Source of the DNA: Scandinavium lactucae
GTDB lineage: Bacteria > Pseudomonadota > Gammaproteobacteria > Enterobacterales > Enterobacteriaceae
NCBI RefSeq assembly: GCF_033843265.1
Contig: NZ_JAWXRD010000040.1
Location: forward strand, 186,001 to 250,000
Direction: 5' to 3'
Length of the DNA stretch: 64,000 bases
Made by a program: the position numbers and the translations under genes. Every line of letters begins with the position of its first letter. Positions within the stretch are counted from its first letter, which is position 1. The notes beneath the pieces are model-generated. The model saw only the letters and a program-made list of their open reading frames with translations. It did not search any database and was not told the origin of the DNA. Positions 1 to 8,939 of the stretch are shown one piece after another.

Positions 1-785
1 GTGGTCAGCCAGCGCCATTTCTCTGCCAGCGGCCAGGCATCGACCTGATGATGTCCGGGCATACTTTCCAGCATACTGCGGGGGATCATTGCCAGGCCTG
101 CACCCGCAATCACGCAGGCCAGCATGCCGTGGTAAGACTCCATTTCATGAATGCGCCCCGGCGTGGCGCGATCGGCATGGAACCAGCTTTCAAAATGACG
201 GCGGTATGAACAGTTGGCGCGAAATGCGTAAATACTGGTGCCGTTGACCTCACTGGCTCGCATCACAGGAGCATGACCTTTCGGGGTGACGATCATCATC
301 TCTTCCTGGTACACCGGCACACCTTCCAGATTCGGATGCATCACCGGCCCGTCGACGAACGCCGCGCTTAACCGGCCTTCGGTCACCCCGTCAATCATGG
401 TGCCTGACGGGCCAGTCGCCAGATCGAACTGAATCTTGGGATAACGCTGATTGTACAGCGCCAACGTCGGTGGAATGCGCACCGCGGCGGTACTTTCCAG
501 AGAGCCCAACGAAAACAGCCCCTGAGGTTCATCGCCTGCCACCACCATTCGCGCCTCATCGACCAGGGCTAAGATCTGCTGGCTGTAACGCAGGAAACTG
601 TGTCCGGCAGGGGATAAGCGCAGGCGCTGGTTTTCACGAATGAACAATTCCACCCCTAAATCCGCCTCCAGCTGGCGGATACGGGTTGTCAGATTCGAGG
701 GTACGCGATGCACCTTTTGCGCGGCTTGGGTAATACTCCCGGTCTGGGCGACGGCGTTGAACATCTCGAGCTGGGTTAAGTCCAT
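1..785 (-). CDS. ptrR: LysR-family regulator PtrR (YneJ), C-terminus cut by window edge
   Basis: The reverse strand opens at ATG 785-783 and reads without a stop to the window edge (261 codons; the E. coli protein is about 293 residues). It begins MDLTQLEMFNAVAQTGSITQ, the LysR winged helix-turn-helix, followed by the substrate-binding fold of LysR effector domains. It is transcribed divergently from sad, 105 bp away, the same arrangement as E. coli yneJ-sad. PtrR is described in E. coli as controlling sad in the putrescine/GABA route. The shared intergenic region is the expected operator, but I did not identify a definite site. Confidence 0.88.
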   Translation of the reverse strand, partial: MDLTQLEMFNAVAQTGSITQAAQKVHRVPSNLTTRIRQLEADLGVELFIRENQRLRLSPAGHSFLRYSQQILALVDEARMVVAGDEPQGLFSLGSLESTAAVRIPPTLALYNQRYPKIQFDLATGPSGTMIDGVTEGRLSAAFVDGPVMHPNLEGVPVYQEEMMIVTPKGHAPVMRASEVNGTSIYAFRANCSYRRHFESWFHADRATPGRIHEMESYHGMLACVIAGAGLAMIPRSMLESMPGHHQVDAWPLAEKWRWLT

Positions 786-890
786 AGCATTCTCGTATCG
801 TGAATGGAGTGGTTAATATTATTCATTTTCCATAAATAGCAGAGTGGGCCAGTATTAGGCAACAGCCTCAGTGAACAGAGAGAACAAATC

Positions 891-2276
891 ATGACATCAC
901 CTGCAACTCACGCAATTTCCCTTAACCCCGCCACCGGTGAAACGCTATCGACCCTGGCATGGGCCACACAGGATGACGTTAATCAGGCCGTCGCCCTGGC
1001 AGACAGCGGTTTTCGTCAGTGGAAACGCCTGTCCGTCGCCGATCGCGCCGCTGCGCTGCGTAACGTGGGTAACGTTTTGCGTCTGCACGCGGAAGAGATG
1101 GCGCAGATGATCAGCCGTGAAATCGGCAAGCCGATTGTTCAGGCCCGCGGCGAAGTGACCAAATCAGCCAACCTGTGTGACTGGTACGCCCAGCAGGGTC
1201 CGGCGATGCTGTCGACGCAAGCCACCCAGGTCGAAAATAACAAAGCGGTGATTGAATACCGTCCTCTGGGCCCAATTATGGCGGTGATGCCGTGGAACTT
1301 TCCACTGTGGCAAGTCATGCGCGGCGCGGTGCCGATCCTGTTAGCGGGTAACAGTTACCTGCTGAAACATGCCCCGAACGTGATGGGTAGCGCGAAGCTG
1401 ATTGGCGATATCTTTAGTGAAGCGGGCATTCCTGCGGGCGTATTCGGCTGGGTGAATGCCACCAACGAGGGCGTTTCGCAGATGATTAACGACTCACGCA
1501 TCGCCGCCGTGACCCTGACCGGCAGTATGCGTGCCGGGAAAGCGATTGGTGCCCAGGCCGGAGCCGCGCTGAAAAAATGCGTGCTCGAACTGGGCGGTTC
1601 TGATCCGTTTATCGTGTTGAACGATGCCGATATAGATGAAGCGGTAAAAGCGGCGGTGATTGGCCGTTATCAGAATACCGGACAGGTCTGTGCGGCGGCG
1701 AAACGCTTTATCGTTGAAGCGGGCATTGCCGATGTGTTCACCGAGAAGTTCGTTGCGGCGGCCGCCAAACTGAAAATGGGCAATCCGCAGGACGAACAAA
1801 ACTATATCGGACCGATGGCGCGGTACGATCTGCGCGATGAACTGCATGAGCAGGTGACCGCCACGCTGGAAGAGGGCGCGACGCTGCTGCTCGGCGGGGA
1901 AAAGATTGCCGGGAAAGGGAACTACTATCCTGCGACGGTGTTGGGGAACGTCACGCCAGACATGACCGCGTTTCGTCAGGAGATGTTCGGCCCGGTGGCG
2001 ACAATCACCGTTGCTCGTGACGCCGACCATGCGCTGGCCCTCGCTAACGACAGTGATTTCGGTCTTTCCGCCACGGTGTATACCGCCGATGAGAAACAGG
2101 CCCAGCGCTTTGCCGATGAGCTGGAATGTGGCGGGGTGTTTATCAACGGCTATAGCGCCTCAGATGCCCGCGTCGCCTTTGGCGGGGTAAAGAAAAGCGG
2201 CTTTGGTCGCGAGCTGTCGCACTTCGGCCTGCATGAGTTCTGTAACGTACAGACCGTGTGGAAAGATCGTCAGTAG
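891..2276 (+). CDS. sad: NAD(P)-dependent succinate-semialdehyde dehydrogenase
   Basis: 461 residues, nearly identical in length and sequence to E. coli Sad (YneI). It oxidises succinate semialdehyde to succinate, the last step of GABA and putrescine catabolism, in the cytoplasm. Aldehyde dehydrogenase hallmarks are visible: the PWNFPLWQ segment near residue 134, the general-base glutamate in LELGGSDPF, and the catalytic cysteine in NTGQVCAAAKRF. It is divergent from ptrR and followed by a REP-like hairpin, so it is probably monocistronic. Confidence 0.95.
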   Translation: MTSPATHAISLNPATGETLSTLAWATQDDVNQAVALADSGFRQWKRLSVADRAAALRNVGNVLRLHAEEMAQMISREIGKPIVQARGEVTKSANLCDWYAQQGPAMLSTQATQVENNKAVIEYRPLGPIMAVMPWNFPLWQVMRGAVPILLAGNSYLLKHAPNVMGSAKLIGDIFSEAGIPAGVFGWVNATNEGVSQMINDSRIAAVTLTGSMRAGKAIGAQAGAALKKCVLELGGSDPFIVLNDADIDEAVKAAVIGRYQNTGQVCAAAKRFIVEAGIADVFTEKFVAAAAKLKMGNPQDEQNYIGPMARYDLRDELHEQVTATLEEGATLLLGGEKIAGKGNYYPATVLGNVTPDMTAFRQEMFGPVATITVARDADHALALANDSDFGLSATVYTADEKQAQRFADELECGGVFINGYSASDARVAFGGVKKSGFGRELSHFGLHEFCNVQTVWKDRQ

Positions 2277-2289
2277 TCCTCAGCTGAAT

Positions 2290-2320
2290 GCCCGGTGGCG
2301 CTTACGCCTGCCGGGCTTTT
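2290..2320. repeat. REP-like hairpin / terminator after sad
   Basis: GCCCGG (2290-2295) pairs with CCGGGC (2311-2316), with a GGCG/CGCC inner stem, followed by TTTT. The sequence has the style of enterobacterial REP units. A second one lies at 18524-18548. Confidence 0.6.
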
Positions 2321-2390
2321 AAAACTGTCATGGTTCTGTCATTTTCATTCCGTACACTCGCGCCTAACGTGTTGTTATAGATGAAAAATC

Positions 2391-3980
2391 ATGAACTTAA
2401 TGCAAATTACCCCACGCTTTACCCGCCGTTTCTTTCCTCAGCAATTTGGTTTACTGACCGGTATCTTCTTCATTATCGGGCTGTTCTGTGCGGTGCAAAT
2501 CGCGTCCTCATTTCTGCTTTCCTGGTCACTGCATAACGCCCGCCTGAGCGAGCAGCATAATCAGCGTGCGTATCTGCAACAGCTTAAGGTCGATCAGGCC
2601 CGGGTGTCTCTTTTGGCCGCCAGCGACCTGCTTAATCGCGCCGGGGTGTATTTTATGCAGGATAAAGAGACCGGCTCGGTGGGCAGTTCCGATGGTCTGC
2701 TACAGGATGCTGGCGAGATGTTAAGCCTGTCGCAAAAAGAGTGGCAGGCGTGGCTGACGATGAGCCCACCGAAGGACGACGCGCTTATTAACAGCTATCA
2801 GCAGTTCTACGGCGCTATTGCGGAACAGCTTAACGGGCTGCAAAAAACGCAATCGATTGACGCCTTTTTCGCGGTGCCGGTGCAGGCATTTCAACGTGAC
2901 TTTAACGACAACTATGCCCGCTTTCAGGCCGCAAGCCAGCAACACGCTGATGCAGGACGTCAGTCGTTAATCGGCAGTTTAACGCGTCTCCAGCAAGTGT
3001 TCATGCTGGCTCCAGCGGCGTTGTTGGTGGTGGCGCTGCTGGTGTGGCGCGGCATGCTGCGCTGGGTGATTGTGCCGCTGCGTCTTCTTATCGCACACGT
3101 TAAAACGCTGTCGGAGGGGAATTTGTCGCAGCCGGTGCCGACCGTGTCGCATTTTAATCGCGAAGTGACGCAGATAAGCGCCAGCCTGGTTGGTATGCAG
3201 CTCGGGTTGCAGCAGTTGATCACTCAGGTCAGTCAGGCCACTGGCTCGATCACCGGCAATATTTCGCGTCTGGCGCACAGTAACGAAGAACTGTCCCACC
3301 AGGCGCTGAAACAGACGCAAGAGCTGGATGACGTTACCCGGCACATTACGGCGTTGGAATCACATGTCGAGGGCAACGCCACCTACGCAAGCCTGGCGCG
3401 TGAACGTGCGGAAGAAGCCAGCCAGGTCGCCGCCGGGGGGGATCGGATGATGGTGACGGTGAATGCGTCAATGCAGGCGATTGTTGACCGTTCGGCGGAG
3501 ATGCGTGGGATTGTGGCGATGATCGACAGCGTGGCGTTTCAGACCAATATTCTGGCACTGAATGCGGCGATTGAAGCGGCGCATGCCGGAAATCAGGGCC
3601 GGGGTTTTGCGGTCGTGGCGAAAGAGGTGGGTTTGCTGGCACGACAAAGCAGTGAATCTACGCAGACGATACAGGGGCTTATCAACCATTCCTTGCAGGG
3701 TATCGAGGAGGGATCGCGGGCGGTGAGTTTGCTGGAGGATAATTTACAGCAGGTGACACAGCTGGTGGGCAATTTGAGCGCCTTACTGACCGACATTTCA
3801 CAGGCCACGCTCAGCCAGGGCGAAAATATTCACCAGATGACGCGACAACTGCATTCGCTCAATCAGGTGGCGGGTAAAACCGGCGAGCTGGTCAATTCAA
3901 CCGCTTCGTCTTCACGCCAGCTGGAAACCAGCGCCCAACAGCTCACACAGGCGGTAATGCGCTTTCGTCTGCCTGCCTGA
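2391..3980 (+). CDS. Methyl-accepting chemotaxis protein
   Basis: 529 residues. TM1 is at about residues 17-45, then a periplasmic four-helix-type sensor to about 200, TM2 at about 203-222, a HAMP domain to about 275, and a cytoplasmic coiled coil. The signalling tip reads IDSVAFQTNILALNAAIEAA, the canonical CheA/CheW contact hairpin. There is no C-terminal NWETF-type CheR tether, as in low-abundance receptors. The ligand is not evident. It sits alone between sad and glsB, which are close neighbours in E. coli, so it looks like an insertion into the conserved backbone. Confidence 0.9.
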   Translation: MNLMQITPRFTRRFFPQQFGLLTGIFFIIGLFCAVQIASSFLLSWSLHNARLSEQHNQRAYLQQLKVDQARVSLLAASDLLNRAGVYFMQDKETGSVGSSDGLLQDAGEMLSLSQKEWQAWLTMSPPKDDALINSYQQFYGAIAEQLNGLQKTQSIDAFFAVPVQAFQRDFNDNYARFQAASQQHADAGRQSLIGSLTRLQQVFMLAPAALLVVALLVWRGMLRWVIVPLRLLIAHVKTLSEGNLSQPVPTVSHFNREVTQISASLVGMQLGLQQLITQVSQATGSITGNISRLAHSNEELSHQALKQTQELDDVTRHITALESHVEGNATYASLARERAEEASQVAAGGDRMMVTVNASMQAIVDRSAEMRGIVAMIDSVAFQTNILALNAAIEAAHAGNQGRGFAVVAKEVGLLARQSSESTQTIQGLINHSLQGIEEGSRAVSLLEDNLQQVTQLVGNLSALLTDISQATLSQGENIHQMTRQLHSLNQVAGKTGELVNSTASSSRQLETSAQQLTQAVMRFRLPA

Positions 3981-4028
3981 CGCTGGTATACTCGCAGGCC
4001 GAAATTGGCCTGTGGGCAAGGAGCAAGA

Positions 4029-4955
4029 GTGGCAACGGTCATTAATAACAGCATGCTGGAATCGGTCCTGGCAGAAGTGCAACCGCTGATAGGGCAAGGC
4101 AAGGTGGCGGACTATATTCCGGCGCTGGCCTGCGTCGACGGCACTAAGCTTGGGATTGCCATCAGCACCGTCGATGGGCAGCATTTCAGCGCCGGGGATG
4201 CACAGGAACGCTTCTCTATCCAGTCAATTTCGAAAGTGCTGAGTCTGGTGGTGGCGATGAACCACTATGCCGAAGATGAGATCTGGCAGCGGGTCGGCAA
4301 AGATCCTTCCGGCCAGCCGTTTAACTCGCTGTTACAGCTCGAAATTGAGCAAGGCATTCCGCGTAATCCATTTATTAATGCCGGGGCGCTGGTGGTGTGT
4401 GACATGTTGCAAAGCCGTCTCAGTGCGCCGCGTCAGCGGATGCTGGAAATAGTGCGCAAACTGTCGGGTGTGGACGATATCGCCTACGATGCGGTGGTGG
4501 CGCGTTCGGAGTTCGACCACTCGGCGCGTAATGCCGCCATTGCCTGGCTGATGAAATCGTTCGGCAATTTCGATAATGACGTGACCACCGTTTTACAGAA
4601 CTACTTCCACTATTGTGCCCTGAAAATGAGCTGTAGCGAGCTGGCGCAAACTTTCCTGTTCCTTGCTAATCAGGGACATTTCCCTCAGCGTGAGCAACCG
4701 ATTATCACGCCGTTACAGGCGCGGCAGGTGAATGCGCTGATGGCGACCAGCGGGATGTATCAAAATTCCGGGGAGTTTGCCTGGCGCGTCGGACTGCCGG
4801 CGAAATCGGGCGTGGGCGGGGGGATCGTGGCGATCGTACCGCAGGAGATGGCGATCGCCGTCTGGAGCCCGGAGCTTGATGTGGCCGGTAACTCGCTGGC
4901 GGGCGCGGCGGTGTTGGAAAAACTCACCCAGCGCATGGGTCATTCGGTCTATTGA
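4029..4955 (+). CDS. glsB: Glutaminase 2
   Basis: 308 residues from a GTG start at 4029, which has AAGGAG at 4017-4022 in front and gives the E. coli GlsB (YneH) length. A TTG 24 bases upstream has no good ribosome site. The enzyme hydrolyses L-glutamine to glutamate and ammonia. The serine-dependent beta-lactamase-like SxxK motif is seen in SIQSISKVLS, and SGVGGGIVA near the C-terminus is also typical. E. coli yneG, found next to glsB there, is absent here. Confidence 0.94.
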   Translation: MATVINNSMLESVLAEVQPLIGQGKVADYIPALACVDGTKLGIAISTVDGQHFSAGDAQERFSIQSISKVLSLVVAMNHYAEDEIWQRVGKDPSGQPFNSLLQLEIEQGIPRNPFINAGALVVCDMLQSRLSAPRQRMLEIVRKLSGVDDIAYDAVVARSEFDHSARNAAIAWLMKSFGNFDNDVTTVLQNYFHYCALKMSCSELAQTFLFLANQGHFPQREQPIITPLQARQVNALMATSGMYQNSGEFAWRVGLPAKSGVGGGIVAIVPQEMAIAVWSPELDVAGNSLAGAAVLEKLTQRMGHSVY

Positions 4956-5118
4956 TCGGGCAACACGCATCCGCGACGGATCGGGCAACTGGGTAACAAA
5001 TAACTGCCCGGGATAATTGTTAATATGCGCATTGTGATCAATAGTAGTGCGTATTCCCGATTGGTCTCCTCGTTATTCCCGAAATAATCGAAATTAGCGA
5101 TTATATGGAAAGATATTA

Positions 5119-6558
5119 ATGCGTTCGATTTCTATTCCCCGGCTAACCGTATTTAGTGAAGCGCACATCCTGCGTAATGCCCTTTTCCTGTTTGCTATCA
5201 CCACGCTGTTTTATGCGGTGGGCGCGATGCTGCGCCTGGTGCAGGAGCTGTCACTGTTCTGGCCGCTGAATGCGGTTATGGCCGGGATATTCGCCCGTTA
5301 CGTATGGCTTAACCGGCTGCACTATTATGCAATTTGCTATGGCGCGATGCTGCTTTTTGACGTGGTCACCACCCAATGGGGAATGGCCTCATTGATAATC
5401 AATGCGTCGAATATGGTGTTTATCGTGATCGTGGCGCAGCTGGTGATGCGTGATAAACATCAGGCGGGAAGTGAGCCCGGCCCGATTAACGCGCTGCGTC
5501 TGTTCTATTATTGTCTGATTGCCGCGGTCTTTTGTGCCTTGCTGGGGGCGATAGGATCGGAGGGGATCGACCGGCAGTCGTTTATGCCGTCGCTGGCCGA
5601 CTGGTTCAGTGAGCAATTTTCCACCGGAGTACTGATTTTACCCTGCGTGATGACCCTGACGTTACCGCATGAAATTACCCGCATCCACGGGAAACAGCTG
5701 CTGCCGGTCTTGTTCCTGGTGCTCTCAGTGCTGGCGGCGATTGCTGTCGGCGGGGCAGGCAGCCTGGCGTTTCCGCTGTCGGCACTTATCTGGTGTGCGA
5801 TCCGTTATCCGCTGCCGGTGACCTGTGCGCTGACGCTCATTACCGGTGCCGCCGAAATCATTCTGGTTGCCAATTCAGTTATTAATCTTGCGGTCAGCGG
5901 CCCGCTGCAAACCGCACAGCTGTTTTCTACTCGTCTGGGGATAGCCACCCTGGCGATTAGTCCGGTGATCGTATCGACCAGCGTGGCGGCGATTAACAAT
6001 CTGATGCGCCAGGTGTCGCTGCGTGCCGACTTCGATTTTCTCACCCGGGTTTATTCGCGTTCGGGTCTGTATGAAGCCCTGAAAAAACAGCCGGTGAACG
6101 CCAGTCAGCATATGACGGTGATGCTGCTTGATATCGACTTTTTCAAAAGCGTGAACGACAACCACGGCCATGAATGTGGGGATTATGTGCTGACGGCTTT
6201 CGCTCGCCAGGTTCGTGAAGTGGTGGGTGAGCAGGGGCTAGTGGCGCGTATGGGCGGAGAAGAGTTCGTGGTGGCGGCGAAAACCCTCGACCCGCTGGAC
6301 GGTTATCAACTGGCAGAAAACATCCGCCGCCGCGTGGAATCAACCGTTTTCCATTGGCGACAACAACCTTTGCGGACCACGGTGAGTATTGGAATTGGCA
6401 GTGGCACGCTGGATACCCGAGACACCATCGACGCTTTCAATGAATTGCTGGTGGAAGCCGATGAGTACCTGTATCGCGCCAAAAAAGCCGGGCGTAACAA
6501 GACCTGCGCCAAATCAGTGGCAGAAACGGATATTCGCCATGAAGAAGCTTCCGCCTAA
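5119..6558 (+). CDS. dgcF: Membrane diguanylate cyclase (DgcF/YneF-like)
   Basis: 479 residues. The N-terminal half (about 1-300) is a MASE1-like membrane sensor with eight or so hydrophobic segments. The C-terminal half is a GGDEF domain with active site MGGEEF and substrate-binding segment DIDFFKSVND, so it should make c-di-GMP. The RxxD inhibitory site expected five residues before GGEEF is absent (GEQG there), so product inhibition at that site is unlikely. The start ATG follows GGAAAG. Position downstream of glsB matches E. coli yneF. The gene symbol rests on synteny and domain layout. Confidence 0.82.
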   Translation: MRSISIPRLTVFSEAHILRNALFLFAITTLFYAVGAMLRLVQELSLFWPLNAVMAGIFARYVWLNRLHYYAICYGAMLLFDVVTTQWGMASLIINASNMVFIVIVAQLVMRDKHQAGSEPGPINALRLFYYCLIAAVFCALLGAIGSEGIDRQSFMPSLADWFSEQFSTGVLILPCVMTLTLPHEITRIHGKQLLPVLFLVLSVLAAIAVGGAGSLAFPLSALIWCAIRYPLPVTCALTLITGAAEIILVANSVINLAVSGPLQTAQLFSTRLGIATLAISPVIVSTSVAAINNLMRQVSLRADFDFLTRVYSRSGLYEALKKQPVNASQHMTVMLLDIDFFKSVNDNHGHECGDYVLTAFARQVREVVGEQGLVARMGGEEFVVAAKTLDPLDGYQLAENIRRRVESTVFHWRQQPLRTTVSIGIGSGTLDTRDTIDAFNELLVEADEYLYRAKKAGRNKTCAKSVAETDIRHEEASA

Positions 6559-6653
6559 GCGCGTGAGGCGCTAATAAGTAAGCCCTATGGTCGGCTAGTT
6601 GTGTTATCAACGTGTTAAGTGGATAGTGATGAGGTCTTCTAAAGGAGCCTCAC

Positions 6654-7181
6654 ATGACGTCGTCGACCCGGGTTATCTCCCTCTCTCACCATGATATTTT
6701 GCAACGGCTGCCCGCATTGACCGAGATTCTGGTCGACTGCGTTCACGGCGGCGCGTCCGTCAGCTTTATGCAACCCCTTCACCTGGATACTGCCACCGCT
6801 TTCTGGCAAAAGGTTGCCCAAAGTGTGGCAGCCCGTGAACGCGTGGTTCTGGCCGTGGAACAGGCGGACGGCAGTCTGGTAGGTACCGTTCAACTGATCA
6901 CCGATTTGCCAGAAAACCAACCGCATCGGGCGGACGTCGCAAAGTTGTTAGTCCACTCTCGTGGCCGACGTCAGGGCATTGCGGGCCAGCTAATGACGGC
7001 GCTGGAACAGGAAGCGGTGCGACAGGGTAAATCGGTTCTGGTGCTCGACACGGCGACGGGGAGCGGCGCGGAGAGCTTCTATCAGCGGTGTGGCTGGCAA
7101 AAGGTCGGTGAGATCCCACGCTACGCGCTCATGCCGGACGGTGAGATGACCGCCACCTCAGTATTTTATAAATTCCTGTAA
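6654..7181 (+). CDS. GNAT acetyltransferase, tabtoxin-resistance (Ttr)-like
   Basis: 175 residues with the acetyl-CoA loop in SRGRRQGIAGQLM. From memory it follows the Pseudomonas tabtoxin-resistance acetyltransferase Ttr along its length: VHGGASVSFM near residue 30, then AEV/ADV-KLLV, LDT...GSGAESFY and VGEIPRYALMPDG. A role in acetylating a beta-lactam-type toxin or similar amine is inferred from this likeness only. A strong ribosome site (AAAGGAG) precedes the ATG. It stands alone between dgcF and uxaB, where E. coli has no such gene. Confidence 0.72.
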   Translation: MTSSTRVISLSHHDILQRLPALTEILVDCVHGGASVSFMQPLHLDTATAFWQKVAQSVAARERVVLAVEQADGSLVGTVQLITDLPENQPHRADVAKLLVHSRGRRQGIAGQLMTALEQEAVRQGKSVLVLDTATGSGAESFYQRCGWQKVGEIPRYALMPDGEMTATSVFYKFL

Positions 7182-7246
7182 ACCCCTTTAAAAAGCTGCC
7201 AGCGGTTTGATCAAAACAGGGTTTCCTGGTTCTAAAGTCTGATAAG

Positions 7247-7261
7247 TTATTAGACCAATAA
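7247..7261. promoter_or_regulatory. Candidate ExuR/UxuR-type operator upstream of uxaB
   Basis: TTATTAGACCAATAA is a near-palindrome 36 bp before the uxaB start and resembles the TTGGT/ACCAA half-sites of hexuronate repressors. uxaB is under ExuR in E. coli. The site itself is inferred. Confidence 0.4.
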
Positions 7262-7297
7262 CGCAGGCTGTATGACCAATCAATAAGGGAAACCATT

Positions 7298-8749
7298 GTG
7301 AAAACATTAAACCGCCGCGATTTTCCTGGCGCTCAGTACCCTGAACGCATCATTCAGTTCGGTGAAGGCAACTTTCTCCGCGCTTTTGTCGACTGGCAAA
7401 TTGATCTCCTGAACCAGCACACCGACCTCAATGCCGGGGTGGTTATCGTGCGCCCAATAGACAGCGATTTTCCGCCGTCGCTCAGCACTCAGGACGGCCT
7501 GTACACCACCATTATTCGCGGTCTGAACGAGCAGGGCGAGGCAGTAAGTGATGCGCGTCTGATTCGCTCGGTTAACCGTGAAATCAGTGCCTATGCCGAT
7601 TATCAGGAATTCCTGAAACTGGCACACAACCCGGAGATGCGCTTCGTCTTCTCTAACACCACCGAAGCGGGGATTAGCTATCACGCGGGCGATAAATTCG
7701 AAGACGCTCCAGCTGTCAGCTATCCTGCCAAACTGACCCGTTTGCTGTTCGAACGTTACAGCCATTTCAACGGCGCGGCGGACAAAGGCTGGGTCATCAT
7801 TCCGTGCGAACTGATTGATTACAACGGGGATGCGCTGCGTGAACTGGTGCTGCGCTATGCCCATGAATGGGCGCTGCCCGCCGAGTTCGTCACCTGGCTG
7901 AATACCGCCAATGCCTTCTGTTCCACCCTGGTTGACCGTATCGTGACCGGCTATCCGCGTGATGAAGCTGCCGCGCTTGAAGCTGAACTCGGTTATAAAG
8001 ACGGCTTCCTCGATACCGCCGAACATTTCTATCTGTTCGTTATTCAGGGGCCGAAAACGTTGGCCAGTGAATTACGCCTCGATAAACTCCCGCTCAACGT
8101 GCTGATTGTCGATGACATCAAACCGTATAAAGAACGCAAAGTGGCGATCCTCAATGGGGCGCACACTGCACTGGTGCCGGTGGCGTATCAGGCCGGGCTG
8201 GATACCGTGGGTGAAGCGATGAACGATACAGAGGTTTGTGCTTTTGTCGAAAAAGCGATTTACCAGGAAATCATCCCGGTGCTTGATTTGCCTCGCGATG
8301 AGCTGGAATCGTTCGCCAGTGCGGTGACCGGTCGTTTCCGTAACCCATATATTAAGCATCAGTTGTTGTCGATTGCGCTGAACGGCATGACTAAATTCCG
8401 CACCCGTATTCTGCCGCAGCTGTTGGCGGGGCAGGCGGCCACCGGAAAATTACCGGCTCGACTGACTTTTGCGCTGGCGGCGCTGATTGCGTTCTATCGT
8501 GCGGAACGTAACGGTGAAAGTTATCCGGTGCAGGACGATGCACACTGGATGGAACGCTACCAGCAGCTGTGGACGTTACATCGCGACAAGCAAATCAGCA
8601 CCACGTCGCTGGTTGAGTCCGTACTGTCGGTGAGAGATCACTGGGAGCAGGATTTGACCGACGTCCACGGTCTGGTTGAGCAGGTGACGCGTGACCTCGA
8701 CAGCATCCTGACCAAAGGCATGCGTGAAGCGGTCAAACCGCTTTGCTAA
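7298..8749 (+). CDS. uxaB: Altronate oxidoreductase (tagaturonate reductase)
   Basis: 483 residues, the same length as E. coli UxaB and near-identical from MKTLNRRDFPGAQYPERIIQ to the end. It reduces D-tagaturonate to D-altronate with NADH in the galacturonate pathway. It starts at GTG 7298 with AAGGGA before it, as in E. coli. It links functionally to the oligogalacturonide genes at 57.8-60.8 kb, whose products feed hexuronate metabolism. Confidence 0.96.
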   Translation: MKTLNRRDFPGAQYPERIIQFGEGNFLRAFVDWQIDLLNQHTDLNAGVVIVRPIDSDFPPSLSTQDGLYTTIIRGLNEQGEAVSDARLIRSVNREISAYADYQEFLKLAHNPEMRFVFSNTTEAGISYHAGDKFEDAPAVSYPAKLTRLLFERYSHFNGAADKGWVIIPCELIDYNGDALRELVLRYAHEWALPAEFVTWLNTANAFCSTLVDRIVTGYPRDEAAALEAELGYKDGFLDTAEHFYLFVIQGPKTLASELRLDKLPLNVLIVDDIKPYKERKVAILNGAHTALVPVAYQAGLDTVGEAMNDTEVCAFVEKAIYQEIIPVLDLPRDELESFASAVTGRFRNPYIKHQLLSIALNGMTKFRTRILPQLLAGQAATGKLPARLTFALAALIAFYRAERNGESYPVQDDAHWMERYQQLWTLHRDKQISTTSLVESVLSVRDHWEQDLTDVHGLVEQVTRDLDSILTKGMREAVKPLC

Positions 8750-8755
8750 AATCTG

Positions 8756-8775
8756 ACCCGGCCATCGAGCCGGGT
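8756..8775 (+). terminator. Hairpin after uxaB
   Basis: ACCCGGC (8756-8762) pairs with GCCGGGT (8769-8775) 7 bp after the uxaB stop. The following tract, ATTAAATAG, is only weakly T-rich. Confidence 0.45.
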
Positions 8776-8909
8776 ATTAAATAGTCTTCATTAGTTACAA
8801 CATACATTTTATTTTCGTTAATACACTTTCTTTAACTCCTCTGCGAAATGGGCTTAATAGCGCTCGAAGAGGAAATAAGCCGAACCTGGCGATTATTCAG
8901 CTCACAACA

Positions 8910-8939
8910 TGAGCCGAATTGAGCGTCATTTTCGGCTCA
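8910..8939. repeat. Fic-flanking repeat, downstream copy
   Basis: A 30-bp element starting TGAGCCGAAT and ending TTCGGCTCA, itself an inverted repeat with GCGTCA in the spacer. It overlaps the fic stop codon (8937-8939). A matching 28-bp element in the same orientation lies upstream of fic at 10068-10095. Confidence 0.75.

Noticed and set aside
4005..4028. Upstream TTG start for glsB
   Set aside because: The GTG at 4029 has AAGGAG in front and gives the E. coli protein length.
7307..8026. 239-codon frame antisense to uxaB
   Set aside because: Complete overlap with a certain gene and no protein-family features.
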